DNA from: Lunularia cruciata
Taxonomy: Eukaryota > Streptophyta > Marchantiopsida > Lunulariales > Lunulariaceae
Reading direction: 5' to 3'
Assembly (NCBI GenBank): GCA_948567375.1
Contig: OX419755.1
Coordinates: forward strand, 51,465,001-51,529,000
Length of the DNA: 64,000 nucleotides
Shown piece after piece: positions 45,531 to 58,329 of this stretch. A program made the position numbers and the translations under genes. The notes below the pieces were generated by a model that did no database searches, had not been told where the DNA came from, and saw only the letters and a list, made by a program, of their open reading frames with translations. The number at the start of each line of letters is the position of its first letter. Positions within the stretch are counted from its first letter, which is position 1.

Positions 45531-45832
45531 GCCTATAGAAGAATCCACTTGGACTATAGAAGAATCCAAAACAAAAAGGCTTGCGGGCCCAAGAGTTCTC
45601 AACTCTTTCCTCAAAGCCAAACACCTAGGAATAATACCAAGTAAACACACTAGAATCCAAAATAGTGGTGCTCATCTTTTCCACTTTCTCTAAAGTAAGG
45701 TCCTCTCTATTTTAGCTAATCATGACTAATGTAGAACCATCTTTTATCTCTATATAAATAATATCTCTCAAGTACTTGTAATACCAAGCTAAATATCACA
45801 ATACCACACAAATGCACAAATGGGTGTTACAG
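45530..45832 (+). mobile_element. LTR fragment ending AATGGGTGTTACA
   Basis: Closely matches 50195-50499 (AATCCAAAACAAAAAGGCTT through CACAAATGGGTGTTACA). It lacks the 5' part present in the other copy. Confidence 0.7.
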
Positions 45833-46063
45833 TCCACCACTACACGCAGACACTTTGTGACTTGGGAAGACTCCACCTTTGCTTTGTCTCTCTCCTCGTC
45901 GTGATCCTTCATGGCTCTCATGGCTGCCATAACAATTAGTGAAATCTCTTGTTCCCTCATCATTGCTGCAAATGAAGACTCAGGCCCCATCTTCCCTTTA
46001 GCTCAATCAGCTGGTCTTACCCGACTCAATCCAAACCTACTCTCAATTCCTCCATTAGATCCA
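45833..46063 (-). pseudogene. gag N-terminal remnant of the minus-oriented long-LTR element
   Basis: It follows the PBS on the minus strand. A frame MGPESSFAAMMREQEISLIV, then AMRAMKDHDEERDKAKVESS, is helical and charged like a gag start. It is truncated at 45833 by the neighbouring LTR fragment. Confidence 0.45.
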
Positions 46064-46075
46064 CTCTATTACCAA
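46064..46075 (-). promoter_or_regulatory. Primer-binding site, minus orientation
   Basis: TTGGTAATAGAG on the minus strand resembles the initiator-Met PBS and abuts the LTR end at 46076. Confidence 0.55.
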
Positions 46076-47241
46076 TGTCTAAGCACAAGCCCCGAGAATC
46101 CCCAACATGGTTGCTACGTATGTCACGGGGATTGGTTGGTCTCAAGAGTGCGTTGGGCACATGGCTGCTTGTGCTCAGTTTGTTCTTATTGTCAATGCCT
46201 TGAAGTCCCCCATAGTCTGACACTCTCTATCTATTCTTGGATTGTTGGAAATCTCTTCTTTGCTAGAGCATGTTGTTTTCAATCACTCTTGAAATTGGCT
46301 CTCACTGAAGGTTCTATGTTTGTCCTTGATATTAATAGGATTGGTTGTGTTTTGCAGGGTTTATGGGTTTCTATCCTTGCTTGTTTCATATTTTAGTTTC
46401 CAGTTAAGGTCAGTCTATGGTTCTGGATCTTGTGGCTCATAGAGTTGGGTCAGGTGGTCTCTTAAGAGAATAACAACGAGTGATCTATTCCGACTCAAAC
46501 TCGGACACCCAACTCATCAAATTGTGCCATTCACATAGACCGGTTTGAGAGCTCCTAGAATGGAGCTTTCTCTCAATGCTAGCCACAGATCAAAATTCAC
46601 ATTGGCTTTGGGACTCATCATTCATAGGAATACCAAAATATGGAGTTCACAAGTTCTGAACAAGCCAAACAGTTCTAGTTTATACAACGTCTGCAATAAG
46701 CTTTTCAATGAATTATCAACTCTATTGGAGCACTTCACATATACTTTGTCCAACAGCAGTCAAGGCAACTCACCCTCCAAACCTCTTCATTCTCCTATGC
46801 CCCTATTCTGCAGATCAGATTCACTCCATTCAGACAGGTCAGCCAACTTTGAATATTTTCTCTTCCCTGCTTCAAATGAGTTGAGCCACTTCAAAATGAT
46901 CCTCCTCTCCTCTCAAAGGTTTCTTCCTCTATCTAGCTCTTGTCACTGCCTGTTCAGCCACTCTTCACATTTCAAATTCCCTTCTCTATTGCATGCGTTT
47001 CTCTCAAGTCCCACACTTGAGAGTTCTCTTCTCTATGCAAGCACCTACCCCTTGCATTTCTATATTTGGAAATAAATCCTCACTTGTCACAGGTTTACCA
47101 CTGGTCTGCTGCACTCTTACATTTGAAGTCTTCCTTTCCTGACCAGATCTTTCCCCACTCCTTCACTCAACCTTTCCTACGGTAAGTCCTTTGTCTTCTC
47201 ACAACAGCAACCCACATTCAAAAAATTTCTTACCTCTGTCC

Positions 47242-47425
<184 letters not shown>

Positions 47426-47799
47426 CAACAAACCCTCATCTTTCAAAAATGCACTTCCCTTTGTCCAACTCTCTCTCAGCAGCAAAACCCTCATTCTTTC
47501 TAAAATTCACTTCCTTCTCCTCTCACAGCAAACCCTCAAACCTTTGAAAGATGTATCCTCTGCCCAGCAGCATTTTTGTGAGTTCAACAGCCCTTAACTT
47601 TTCAAAAAAGAACTCCTCTCCTATCCAGCCTCTCCTTACATTTGAAAATTCCTCTCCTGTCCAAGCTCTCCTTACATTCAAAAATTCCTCTCCTGTCCAA
47701 ACTTTCTCACTTAGCCATTCCTGTCCAAACATTCTCTCCTTCAAACACTTTCAGCAAGCCCTACTCCTGCAAAATTTTCTCCCAAAACTTCACATTCTA

Positions 47800-49260
47800 A
47801 TTTAAATTGTTCACACTCTTCTTGAGAGCAAATCCTCCTACTGTCCTTCTCTCAAAACCCTTACATTCCTCTCCAACCAAGTCAATTCCTGATTTTCTCC
47901 CAAAACTTCACATTCTTGTTCAAATTGTTCACACCCTTCCTGAAAGCAAATCCTCCAGCTATCTGTCTCCCAAAATCTAACACTTTCTTCTCAAACTCTT
48001 CTCACTTCATGTTCTTCTTCCAAAACCTCCCACAGTCTTCTCCCGACCAACTCACTTCCTGTTCTTCACATTCTTTTCTCTGAACAATAACACAATCTCC
48101 TGAAACATACCTTCTCTAGCATTCTCCCAAAAACCTCTCTATCATTCTCCAAAACTGTTCACATCCTTCCCAAAGGCAAATCCTTCCTACTGTCCTTCTC
48201 CCAAAACCCTCACATTCCTCTCCAACCAAGTCAATTTCTGATTTTCTCCCAAAACTTCACATTCTTGTTCAAACTGTTCACACCCTTCTTGAAAGCAAAT
48301 CCTCCAGCTGTCTGTCTCCCAAAATCTAACACTTTCTTCTCAAACTCTTCTCACTTCATGTTCTTCTTCCAAAACCTCCCACAGTCTTCTCCCGACCAAC
48401 TCACTTCTTGTTCTTCACATTCTTTTCTTTGGACTATATAACACAATCTCCCAAAACATGCCATCTCTATCATTCTCCCAAAAACCTCTTTGTCATTCTC
48501 CCAAAACTGTTCACATCCTTCCCAAAGGCAAATCCTTCCTACTGTCCTTCTCCCAAAACCCTCACATTCCTCTCCAACCAAGTCAATTTCTGATTTTCTC
48601 CCAAAACTTCACATTCTTGTTCAAACTGTTCACACCCTTCTTGAAAGCAAATCCTCCAGCTGTCTGTCTCCCAAAATCTAACACTTTCTTCTCAAACTCT
48701 TCTCACTTCATGTTCTTCTTCCAAAACCTCCCACAGTCTTCTCCCGACCAACTCACTTCTTGTTCTTCACATTCTTTTCTTTGGACTATATAACACAATC
48801 TCCCAAAACATGCCATCTCTATCATTCTCCCAAAAACCTCTTTGTCATTCTCCCAAAACTGTTCACATCCTTCCCAAAGGCAAATCCTTCCTACTGTCCT
48901 TCTCCCAAAACCCTCACATTCCTCTCCAACCAAGTCAGTTCTTGGCTTTCTCTTGAAACTTCACATTCTCTTTCAAACTGTTCACACTCTTCTTGAGAGC
49001 AAATCCTCCTACTGTCCTTCTCCCAAAACCCTTACATTCCTCTCCAACCAAGTCAATTCCTGATTTTCTCCTGAAACTTCACATTCTTGTTCAAACTGTT
49101 CACACCCTTCCTAAAAACAAATCCTCCTACTGTACTTCTCCCAAAACCTAACACTTTCTTCTCAAACTCTCACCACTTCCTTTTCTTCTTCCTAAATCTC
49201 CCACAGTCTTCTTCCAACCAACTCACTTCTTGTTCTTCACATTCTTTTCTCTGAATGATA
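47800..49260 (+). repeat. Tandem array of 352-bp units (about four)
   Basis: A 352-bp period is exact between about 48130-48480 and 48480-48835. More diverged units flank these on both sides. Internally the array is full of the short motif TCTCCCAAAAC. The identical minus-strand frames at 48351-48581 and 48703-48933 are a consequence of the repeat. Confidence 0.92.
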
Positions 49261-50050
49261 ACACAATCTCCCGAAACTGTTCACATCCTTCCTGAAAAAC
49301 AAATTCTTCCTTTTGATCTTTCTTGTCAATCCTTGATTTTTCCCTTTGATACATATCACTCAAAATTGCTATCATCTTTTTTTTCCTTCCTTCAATCCCC
49401 AATTCCCTATTACCCTTCTCCTCAAGCTCACTCCTCTCCATCCTCACCTCTCTTCCCTCAAAAAATGCAACTCCTTTTGGAAAGTTCTCTATCAGCTCCT
49501 TCATAGTGCCCCTTCCTCCAGAAAAAAAATTCCTTTGTTTCCCTTCATAAGATCTCCCAAATTCTTTCTCTTCTCTCCCTTGTTAACTCCCTTAGCATCA
49601 GCAATATCAGCCAGAAGTATTTCCTCAAAAAAACTCTCCTTAAACCCTTCCTTCTTTGTCACTTCTTCCACTGGCACTATTTTTCCGCAAGATCTCTTGA
49701 AGCATTCCTAAAAATGAAAAAAAAATGCTTCTAAGACCCTAGTAACCTGAAAAAATTAGTCTTGAGCCCATGCAGCATGAATCTAATCCCACAGAATATG
49801 TAAATCCAAAAAGAACTCCTGTTTTCATGCAAATTTATAGAAACTCCTGATTTTATGCCTCATTTCAGAGCTTTCAAGCTCACAAAAAAATTAATAAAAC
49901 TTCTGACCTCACAATGGCATGAAAGATATTTGTGACACACAGTAACACAAAATAAATCCAAAGTCGCTATAATGCAAGAAAATAACTCCCTTACCAACTG
50001 GCATCAGTGACACGTGCAGATTCATTTCCGGATGACACCGGGTTGTTACA

Positions 50051-50499
50051 CTAATTACTAGAGTAACTCAAGTTACTAGGCTAAAAGTCAAATAAAGTCA
50101 AAAGTCTAAAAGAATATCCATACTCATGGGAATATTCTCCTAAGCATATGGTCTTATCTTGACCCAACCACTAAATCAAGGAGTCCTTCACATGGGCTAT
50201 CCTTGGATTATAAAAGAATCCAAAACAAAAAGGCTTTTGGGTCCAAGAGTTCTCAATCTTTCCTTCAAAGCCAAACATCTAGGAATAATACCAAGTCAAT
50301 ACACTAGAATCCAAAATAGTGGTGCTCAATTTTCCACTTCCTCTAAAGTAAGGTCTCCTCTATTTTTAGCTATGACTAACTTTAGCTAATCATGACTAAT
50401 GTAGAATTATCATTTAACTCTATATTAATAATATCTCTCAAATACTTATAATACTGAACTAATATCACAATAGTACATACATGCACAAATGGGTGTTAC
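50051..50499 (+). mobile_element. LTR fragment ending GGGTGTTACA (fuller copy)
   Basis: It includes the 45530-45832 sequence plus about 150 bp more at its 5' side (CTAATTACTAGAGTAACTC..). It ends GTGTTACA. No clear PBS follows. Confidence 0.6.
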
Positions 50500-50503
50500 A
50501 ATA

Positions 50504-52516
50504 CAGAGTTGGTTGCTTTGCAAGAGGAGCTAGATACCTTGAAGTTTGCCCATGGAGAGCAAGAGAAGAGCAACCAGTTGAAGAACAATTATGTGAAGGA
50601 ATTGGAGAAAGAAGTTCCTATGGTACAAAGTTCTTTGCATGAACATGAAGACAAGAACTGTTTGGTGAAGAGTGAATTTGAGACTCCTTGAAAGAAATAA
50701 GTGAATCTTTGGAAGTTGGTAGCCAAAGAGAAGGTGAAATTCATGGAGTGGATCTTGCAATTCAAAGCACGGGTTATCCAATTGATGACTGACCAAGCAT
50801 TGGCAGCCATCCAAAAGGTGAACTATGAAGAGTCAACCACAAAAAGAGATGAGTATGTGCATCGGCAAGTCCCAAGAAATGATGAAGAATCTATATATGA
50901 TAGATCTAAGGCATTGCATCAAGAGCTCATAATTGCAATAGTTTGTTTGAATAAGGAGATGTGTGAGAAGCTCCAACTATTGGCGGTAACTCCTACTTTT
51001 GCACTAACCAAGGCTCCTCAAGATGATGAAGTGAAGGTGCAATTGCTAGTGAAGGGATTGAAGGAGAAACAACTCCAAAATGCAGTAAAATGAGTATGCA
51101 ATATCATGAAGGAGATGATGGTCAAGTTTTTGGAGAGCACCACCACCATAGATGAGGTGCATGAGCTCAGACTTGCACATCAGAAACTCATGGAGCCACT
51201 TGAAAACCAAACCTTGGAGTAGATCACCTTAGGACCTAGGACCAGGATAGAAATGAAATTGAAGGAGTTAAGAGAGAGCTTGAGAATGACTTTGCTATCC
51301 ATTAGAGCTTGGGTTGATGAGGTAGTGGAAACTTTAGAGTTAGAAGCGAAGTTTGAGGAAGCATTGAGGCCATTAGAACCAATTGTGGAGGTAGTGGTGC
51401 AGCATGATGTTCTTACCATGCCATCTTTGTACCCTCCTAGAGTTGCATCTTCTATAGTGGCCATGATTGACCATTAGCTAGTGCTAGTAGTAGTTATTAT
51501 TTAGTGTTGTTAGTTTTGTAGTTCCTAGTTCCAAGTGTCTATACTTATTTAAGCACAATATCTGAAGTACTACATTGTCCAATAAAAATTGGTGAAAGAG
51601 CATCCTTGCCATTTATTGCTTTGCTCAAACTCTTCCATGAAATTTTCTTGATTTGTGTTTGCACTTTGGTGAAGATCAATAAACATTGCAGGTTTCTTAG
51701 TGTGTGTGTGTGTGATCACTAGCTTTAGTGCAATCATTTGATACAAGGCCTTTATGGTCTTGAGCTATAGTGTTGTAAGGAACCAAACTGTGAATACCAA
51801 ATGGATAGATTGTCACAAAGATCTTGTGGTGTCTCAAAGCTCATGCCTTCCTAAGGCTAGAACATTGGGGCTTTGGTGAAGATAGTGCCTTGGGAAGGGG
51901 AGAACATCATTTTAGGAGGATAGTGTCTTCCAAAAAGTAAGACATTGGGTAGTTTCAGGCAAACTCAGTGCCTTGAGGAGCTATAGAACATTGTTCTTGG
52001 AAGAAGATGATGCTTTCCAAAGGGTAAAAACATTGCAGTTTGCTAAAGATGGTGCCTTTTGAAGGAGATGCTCATAATCTTTGGAAGACCTCAAATTTTG
52101 GTCTTCAAAAGGAGGGAGGATCTTTTGGGAGGTAAGTGCTTTTCAAATAAAGGACAATCTTCAACTTCAAAAGAACACACCTCTTGTCTTTGGAAGGCTA
52201 GGATAGTTACCTACCAAGGATCTTCATGAGACCTTTAGAGAAGAGGAGCACCTCTTTTATTTAATCATCACTTCTCAAAATTCATTGGAATTATATATTT
52301 TTATGCAAGCAAGTATTCTTTATTGTTTTTACAAAGCACTTCTTTGTGTCATTGTCCTTGTCTAGGAGCTATCTCTACCCAAGAGGTTAAATAGTAAATA
52401 GTGAAGGACTCCAATGTGACATTTTCTTTGTATTTGATCTTTTTTACCCATATCCTTGTAAGATTGACCTATTACTCACTAACATATGTCAATTATGTGT
52501 TGACTAGGTTGTCACA
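50504..52516 (+). mobile_element. Long-LTR family 3' part with coiled-coil ORF, TATA box and tail
   Basis: Open frames at 50509-50691, 50701-51093 and 51253-51477 encode Glu/Lys/Leu-rich helical protein (for example EELDTLKFAHGEQEKSN and KLKELRESLRMTLL). A TATA-like ACTTATTTAAGCAC lies at 51543. The tail motif CTCTACCCAAGAGG and the end TAGGTTGTCACA at 52516 are those of the family. The layout matches 54154-57454 in the complete LTR. Confidence 0.65.
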
Positions 52517-52559
52517 TCACCTTCTTCTCCAAATATTGGATTGGGTGTCTTCATCTTCT

Positions 52560-53340
52560 TTGGACTCCTTGATAGCTTGAAGTCTCTTTGCCTTCTTCCA
52601 AGCAAAGGTCTCCTTGGTGGTAGGAGTAGTGTTGAATTTATTTTCTCTTCTTGTTCATGGAGTTCACATATTGTCTTATCTTTTGATACTTCTCATCTAC
52701 TTCCCTCATAAGCTCAATCTGGTGCATACCTTCAAGGTCTTCTTTGAAGTAGGCATGGGACATCTCATGCCTTGGAAATTCAGACTTCTCTTCTTTGGTG
52801 AGTAACCCATGGCCAATGTAGAGATGCACCACAAATGGAATCAAGTCATTAGGTCTTGGTCCATTGAATATGTTGCGCATCTTTTGCCTAGGTGTAGACA
52901 ATTTTCCCCAATTCATTGGTCCTTCAAGGAATAGGTGCTTGAAGAAGACTACCTACAAATTTGTGAGGTAAGTGGTGTGTTAAGAACTTCATCAAAGCTC
53001 CAACAGTTTCCCTTTGAGCAAGGTTCTTGTAATTGGTTGCCAACCAGACACTAGTAGGGTGCCCATCATTGGCAAAGTCCTTGTCTATCCTTGCCTATAT
53101 TTTGCCACTAAGATTGAATCTTAAGTCAAAGGTGTAACCTATAGCTACCCTTGGATCTCTTCCCAAGGTCTTCCTCCAAAGGAAGAGTGTCCACTCCCTA
53201 ACAAGCACTTAGGCTACCCAATAGTACCTTCTTCATTGCACAAAGGTCTAGAGCCATGGCATCCAAAGTATACTCCCAATTCCATAAGAGGAAACTAACC
53301 CGTAGCCCTTACAATATCACTTTTTTAGCCATCATTTCTT
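52560..53340 (-). pseudogene. Gag-like or LTR-ORF remnant, minus strand
   Basis: The frame at 52916-52638 reads MNWGKLSTPRQKMRNIF, then DLIPFVVHLYIGHGLLTKEEK and a charged helix. A related block occurs on the plus strand at 54400-54540 (WAKCFHQQ.., HYFTPFVAHFYFKLVLLNVEE). The shared W-x-K, PFV.H.Y and LL..EE spacing points to one protein family. Its function is unknown to me. Upstream frames to 53340 are broken. Confidence 0.5.
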
Positions 53341-54153
53341 AGGGATTGTGGTACCCACATTTTTTTTCTTCTATTTTGTTAGAGTTTTTGAAGAAGAAGT
53401 TAGTAAGAAAGCCAAATTACAAAGGAAAGAATGCACGGGTGCGTCTTTGGAGTAAACCCAAAGAAGTTGACTTTGGGTTGGAAAGTGGAAGTACTCGGAT
53501 GGGGGGTACAAAGAGACAAGTCCAAAGAAGTACTTATCTTCAGATCGGAAGCAAAGGCCGATACAAAGACGGTCTAACAACCTTTCTATGTGGCAAGAAA
53601 GTACACTTCAAGAAACGACAGAGGCAGGAGAAGCATGCCTTGACAATGATAGGAAATCAACACGCGGAAGAAGAGAGAGTCAAATTTTAAATTGACTGAG
53701 TAATGACTACACTTTGGGGTAATATAAAATTGCGACTATGCAGGGAGAAATCAAATATGTCAAGTAGATATCTTGTTCCTCTAAGTAGTCATCATGTAGT
53801 AATGCATGTCAAGAAGCCGATTGAGAGTGAAATTTTCTAAAGTCCAAAAGGGGTTAGAGTGTCACGTCCAAGAGAAAGAATAGTTTTCCAATGCCAAAGA
53901 ACAAGAGATCAAATCATGGCAAGAAGGTCAAGAATGCACTTGCAGTAAGAAGCTTCAAAATTCATAGATTAGATGTCGTAGCAAGGATTGAAGTCTTGAA
54001 TAGACTTCTATTATGTTTTTAGCATGGAATTGGAATTTCAATTTCCTAGGAGTCATGGCAGAGATAGCTGCCTATAATTGTGAGGAAGGCCCTGAAGTCA
54101 AGGGGAAGAGATGAAATCCGGCTTGATGGAATGAGTCGGATTGGAGGTTAATA

Positions 54154-56280
54154 TTGAGAAAGGAAGCAGGAGAGGCGACTGGGATCACCTTTTATCGGAA
54201 TTGTGATGCTATAGAGGAGACTGTGGAAATTCACAATTCATTCTTTGCTCCACAAACAACTAATGGTTACAAAATGGAGTTCTATCAGGACCCGATTAAA
54301 CAAAGCATCATCGGAGCAATCATGGCTATGTTCAAACCTGAACAAATGACATACGTGAATATGCAGCAGGCCATCTTCTTCCGCCAGATGTTTGTAGGAG
54401 TGAAGGTGGATTGGGCAAAGTGCTTCCACCAACAAATGAGGTAGATGGTCGTCAATTGGAGAACTAATTTTCCTCCACATTATTTCACACCGTTTGTAGC
54501 ACATTTCTACTTCAAGTTGGTTTTGTTGAACGTGGAGGAGAGGCAACACATGGTGTCACATTTCCATCTTGATCTACAACAAGAAGCAGATGAAGAAGAG
54601 CAGCACTACATGACACACCTCCGGAAGAAGTAAGAAGTCCAAAGACAAAGAAGCAGACTAAACTTGAAGAGGAAGAGTTGCCTCAAGCATAGCGGAAGAC
54701 CCAAAGACCTACTCTACGAGGTAAGAAGGTGGTGAGAGAAGAGAACTCGGAAACCAAGTCTGAAGGGGAGACAGAATCTAGAGGAGGAGACTCAAAAGAA
54801 GCAAAGGATTCCCCACATTACAAAGTGTGGAATCCAAAAGTGAGAGTGATGGAGAAGAGGAAGTTTAGCAATAGGCTGAAGCAAAAGATGATGAATAATT
54901 TCATGTGGTGATTGATCTTATGGAGGGAAGTGATAATCCCTATGTAACCTTGGTTATAGAGGAGATGGAGAACCAGTGGAAGAAGGAAGACCTTGCAGGA
55001 GCAAGTTTAGCTGGTAAGGAAGAAGGAAGCTCCAATGCGATATCACCAAAAGTACAAAAATCAAGACTTTGGGAGAAGGAGCCGGCAGAAGAGACAAAGT
55101 ACAAAGATGGGGTCAAAGACAAAGAGAACTTTGGAGGAATATAGTATTTAATGCAAGTTGTGACTCCATTGTTGGAGCTGTTGAAAGCACAATAGAAGGT
55201 AATCCCGCAAGATCAAAGGAAGGTGAAGAATGAATTGCAGATGGTGAAGTCTCTGCTAGACAAAGTAAAGGGATTGTGGGATTGTGGGATTGTGGGATTG
55301 TGTAGCTCAAAGAGAAGAAGAAGTTGAGAAGGTTGGGGTGGATACAGTCTTGAAGAAGAAGACATTCAAGAAGTTGCCAGAGAGTTTGAGTCAAGGGGAA
55401 GTGAGATGCAGTGTCAAGCCAAAGCATTGAAGGAGAAGATGATGTTGCTAACAAAGATGAAGGAGGAAGTCAATGAAGCACGCAATGAAAGTATTCATGT
55501 GAAGGTGATGGCAGCAGTGATGGAGCAGGAATTAGAAGGGCTAAAGAAGAGTGCAGTAGGGAAAGATCAAGCATGGCAGAGAGAGCTATTGATTCGACAT
55601 CAAGAAGAAGAAAGATTGAGAGACTTGGTAAGAAGTGCTAAGTTACAACGTTCTTTGTATGTGGAGGAAAAGAAGATGCTTGCTTTTGAGTACAAAGATG
55701 AGTTGAAGATGTACCGGGAAGAGTTAAAGGTAGAGAGATCTCCGGGATATGCATCAAAATCAATAGGAGAAGTTGTTGGAAGATTGTGAGCAATGCGGAG
55801 CACAAAGGCTGAAGGAAGATTGGAAGAAGCAAGACTACACAAATTGAAGTTGCTTGTGCAGGAAACTCAAAAGAGAAGAGAAAAGGATGTCAATATGAAC
55901 ACTCTTCTGATTTGTTTAAGGGAGAGAGTAGTAGAAAGATGTTGGAAGTAGGAGACAATGCAAGTCTTAGATTAGATTTAGTGAATTCAAAGTTAGGGAG
56001 AATTAGAAGAAGTGTGCAAGAAGATAAGAAATCCAATGTTGTAGAAGTAGGAGTGCAGGTGTCTTTGGAGTTGTCATCTAAGACATTAAAGAAGAGTGGG
56101 TTAAGAGATAAAGAGTTAGATAAGGTACCTACTAGCGTAATTGTAGTTTAGAGTGAAGAAGTAGTAGAAATAGTGAAGGGCTTAGTAGAATTAGATATAC
56201 CTAAAGAAGGAGCAGTGATAGGAAGATCATTGGGTTTGGAAGCCAAAGAAGAGGTAGACATTGGATTGGAGTAGTAACAA
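54154..56280 (+). pseudogene. LTR-resident ORF region: gag-like block plus coiled coil
   Basis: Nearly continuous plus-strand coding potential broken by a few stops and frameshifts. The first block (54154-54633) has MEFYQDPIKQSIIGAIMAM, VDWAKCFHQQ and HYFTPFVAHFYFKLVLL. The second (54729-55144) is acidic and Lys/Glu rich (SETKSEGETESRGGDSKE). The third (55406-55789) is a clear coiled coil (ALKEKMMLLTKMKEEVNEAR, then RHQEEERLRDLVRSAKLQ). A fourth (55912-56151) includes NVVEVGVQVSLELSSKTLKK. I recognise no enzyme motif. The 52560-53340 remnant encodes a relative of the first block. Confidence 0.55.
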
Positions 56281-56390
56281 TTTTGAGATTTGTAGAGGTA
56301 GATATGAAGAGATGCATTGTCATTTTGGATCTATATGTAGGAAGAGTTTTTAAGAAATGGTATTTTTGTTAGTAACTATCAAGTGCTCTG

Positions 56391-56400
56391 CCTATTTAAA
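56391..56400 (+). promoter_or_regulatory. TATA-like box of the long LTR
   Basis: CCTATTTAAA, positioned after the ORF region and before the microsatellite. A related ACTTATTTAAG stands at the matching place (51543) in the 50504-52516 copy. Confidence 0.45.
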
Positions 56401-56509
56401 GGAGGTATTTGCAGTGTTATGTTGTTTAGTATTCCAAATTTTTGAAGATAGATAAAGTGAAGTGCTGATTTCAGTGCTCGTTGCTTGAGCTTGACTCTGA
56501 GTATCAACT

Positions 56510-56889
<380 letters not shown>

Positions 56890-57459
56890 GTGCGCGTGCG
56901 TGTTTGTGAGTGTGTGGAGAATTTTGAAGTGCAAGTCAGTGTATTTGTTGGATGTTAGATTCTACAGCCTTGATCTTCCTTTTGTGTGTTTGATCTTGAG
57001 TGAAGTGCAATCATAGTAATGCCTTGACAGATCTGAGAGGAATTGTAGTGTTGGTAGTATTCTGTAGTTGTGAGTGCAACGCTGAGTTGATGTGAAGTAA
57101 TTTTGATCAAGGAAGTTGTGCCTTCAGTGGAGGAGTGGAACACAATTCTGAGGCAAAGTCATTTTGCAATGAAGTGTCATCTTTGAGAGAGTGTGAATCA
57201 TCACAATCAAGATTTGTTTGGACAGAATTTGCTATATTGTGATTATGAGTGTGTGAATTAGTGACAAGTTGTCAAGTTTGAGTGCTTGTTACTCTCTTCT
57301 GGGTGTGGTTTCTACCTAAGAATTAAAGATGAAACCAAGAAGAACTACTTGTTACTATTTGACTTTGTATTTGACCAATTTTGAATCGTACCTTTGTGGG
57401 AATGAACTTTACTTGCTTGATTACCGCAAAAGTGATATTTCTCGGGTTGTCACAGGGAT

Positions 57460-58320
57460 CAAATGGTAGGGTCTTCAAATTCAAGGTTCACTTAGCAACC
57501 TTTAGGAGAGGCAGTCTTCACCATGGTGCTAGAAAACTATGAATTGGCTCTAGATTCCCTCTAACCTCACTCTCTCTATATTCATGTAAGAAGCAAAAAT
57601 GGAACAAAGAATGGAACGCTCAAGAATTGAAAAAACACTCATGCTACAAACATTTCAATTTTATAGAAGTTTCTTCCCTCTTGCTCATAATGTCCTTCAG
57701 TCCCCCATCACTCTCCACTCATGTAAGCAATTACTCTTGGAGGTGATCTTTGCATATTCTTGAAATCAATGAACCAACAATCCTTCTTCACCAAAGATTC
57801 TTCACACTCTTCTGAAGATACAAATTTTGGAAGACAAGGATAGGAATCTTCCAAATATCCAAGTCTTCAAGGCTCATCTTTAGAAGAGGATTATTCATCT
57901 TCATTAAAAATTTTAATCATTCTTTGTGAAGATGTTGGTCTTGCAAAGAGGCACATCTTCCAAAGACAAGATCTTCACCAAAAATTGAGTTTTGTGGGAT
58001 TTCTTCTTAAAGGCCACAATACCACTCTTACCTCTATGCTAAACAAGGAAAAACATAAAAAATGAGAAAAGTTCAAATTCCTTAGCACTACATTTGTAGT
58101 GCAAGTGGTCTTTTAATTTTCCTTTTTATTGGGGTGTATCATAGGAGTTGACACTACCACTCTTTAATGAGCAGTTCCTACCCAAGTGGTTAAATAGGTA
58201 ATAATAAAAATACTGCAATTTGTGCACACTTCTCTTCAAACCTAGCCCTTTCATACATGCATCCTCAAGGGAATGACCTATTTCTTACCATTATACCACT
58301 TTTTGTTGATATTGTGTTAC
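57460..58320. mobile_element. Degenerate retroelement spacer with family-like LTR tail
   Basis: 58165-58315 has a CAGTTCCTACCCAAGTGG motif, CTCAAGGGAATGACCTATTTCTTA and an end TTGTGTTACCATA, a diverged form of the long-LTR tail. 57770-58010 is full of CTTCAC / CTTCCAAAGAC motifs resembling the reverse strand of about 51850-52250. No gene is seen. Confidence 0.4.
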
Positions 58321-58329
58321 CATAGGTGT

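Noticed and set aside
45911-47075. Plus-strand ORFs of 161 and 176 residues
   Set aside because: They lie antisense within the minus-oriented long LTR and its PBS/gag region, are rich in Ser/Leu from pyrimidine-rich DNA, and show no domain.
48351-48933. Two identical 76-residue minus-strand ORFs
   Set aside because: They are produced by the 352-bp tandem repeat inside an LTR; identity reflects repeat copy, not conserved protein.
47800-49260. CRISPR-like array
   Set aside because: The unit is 352 bp, contiguous, without spacers, in a plant LTR.
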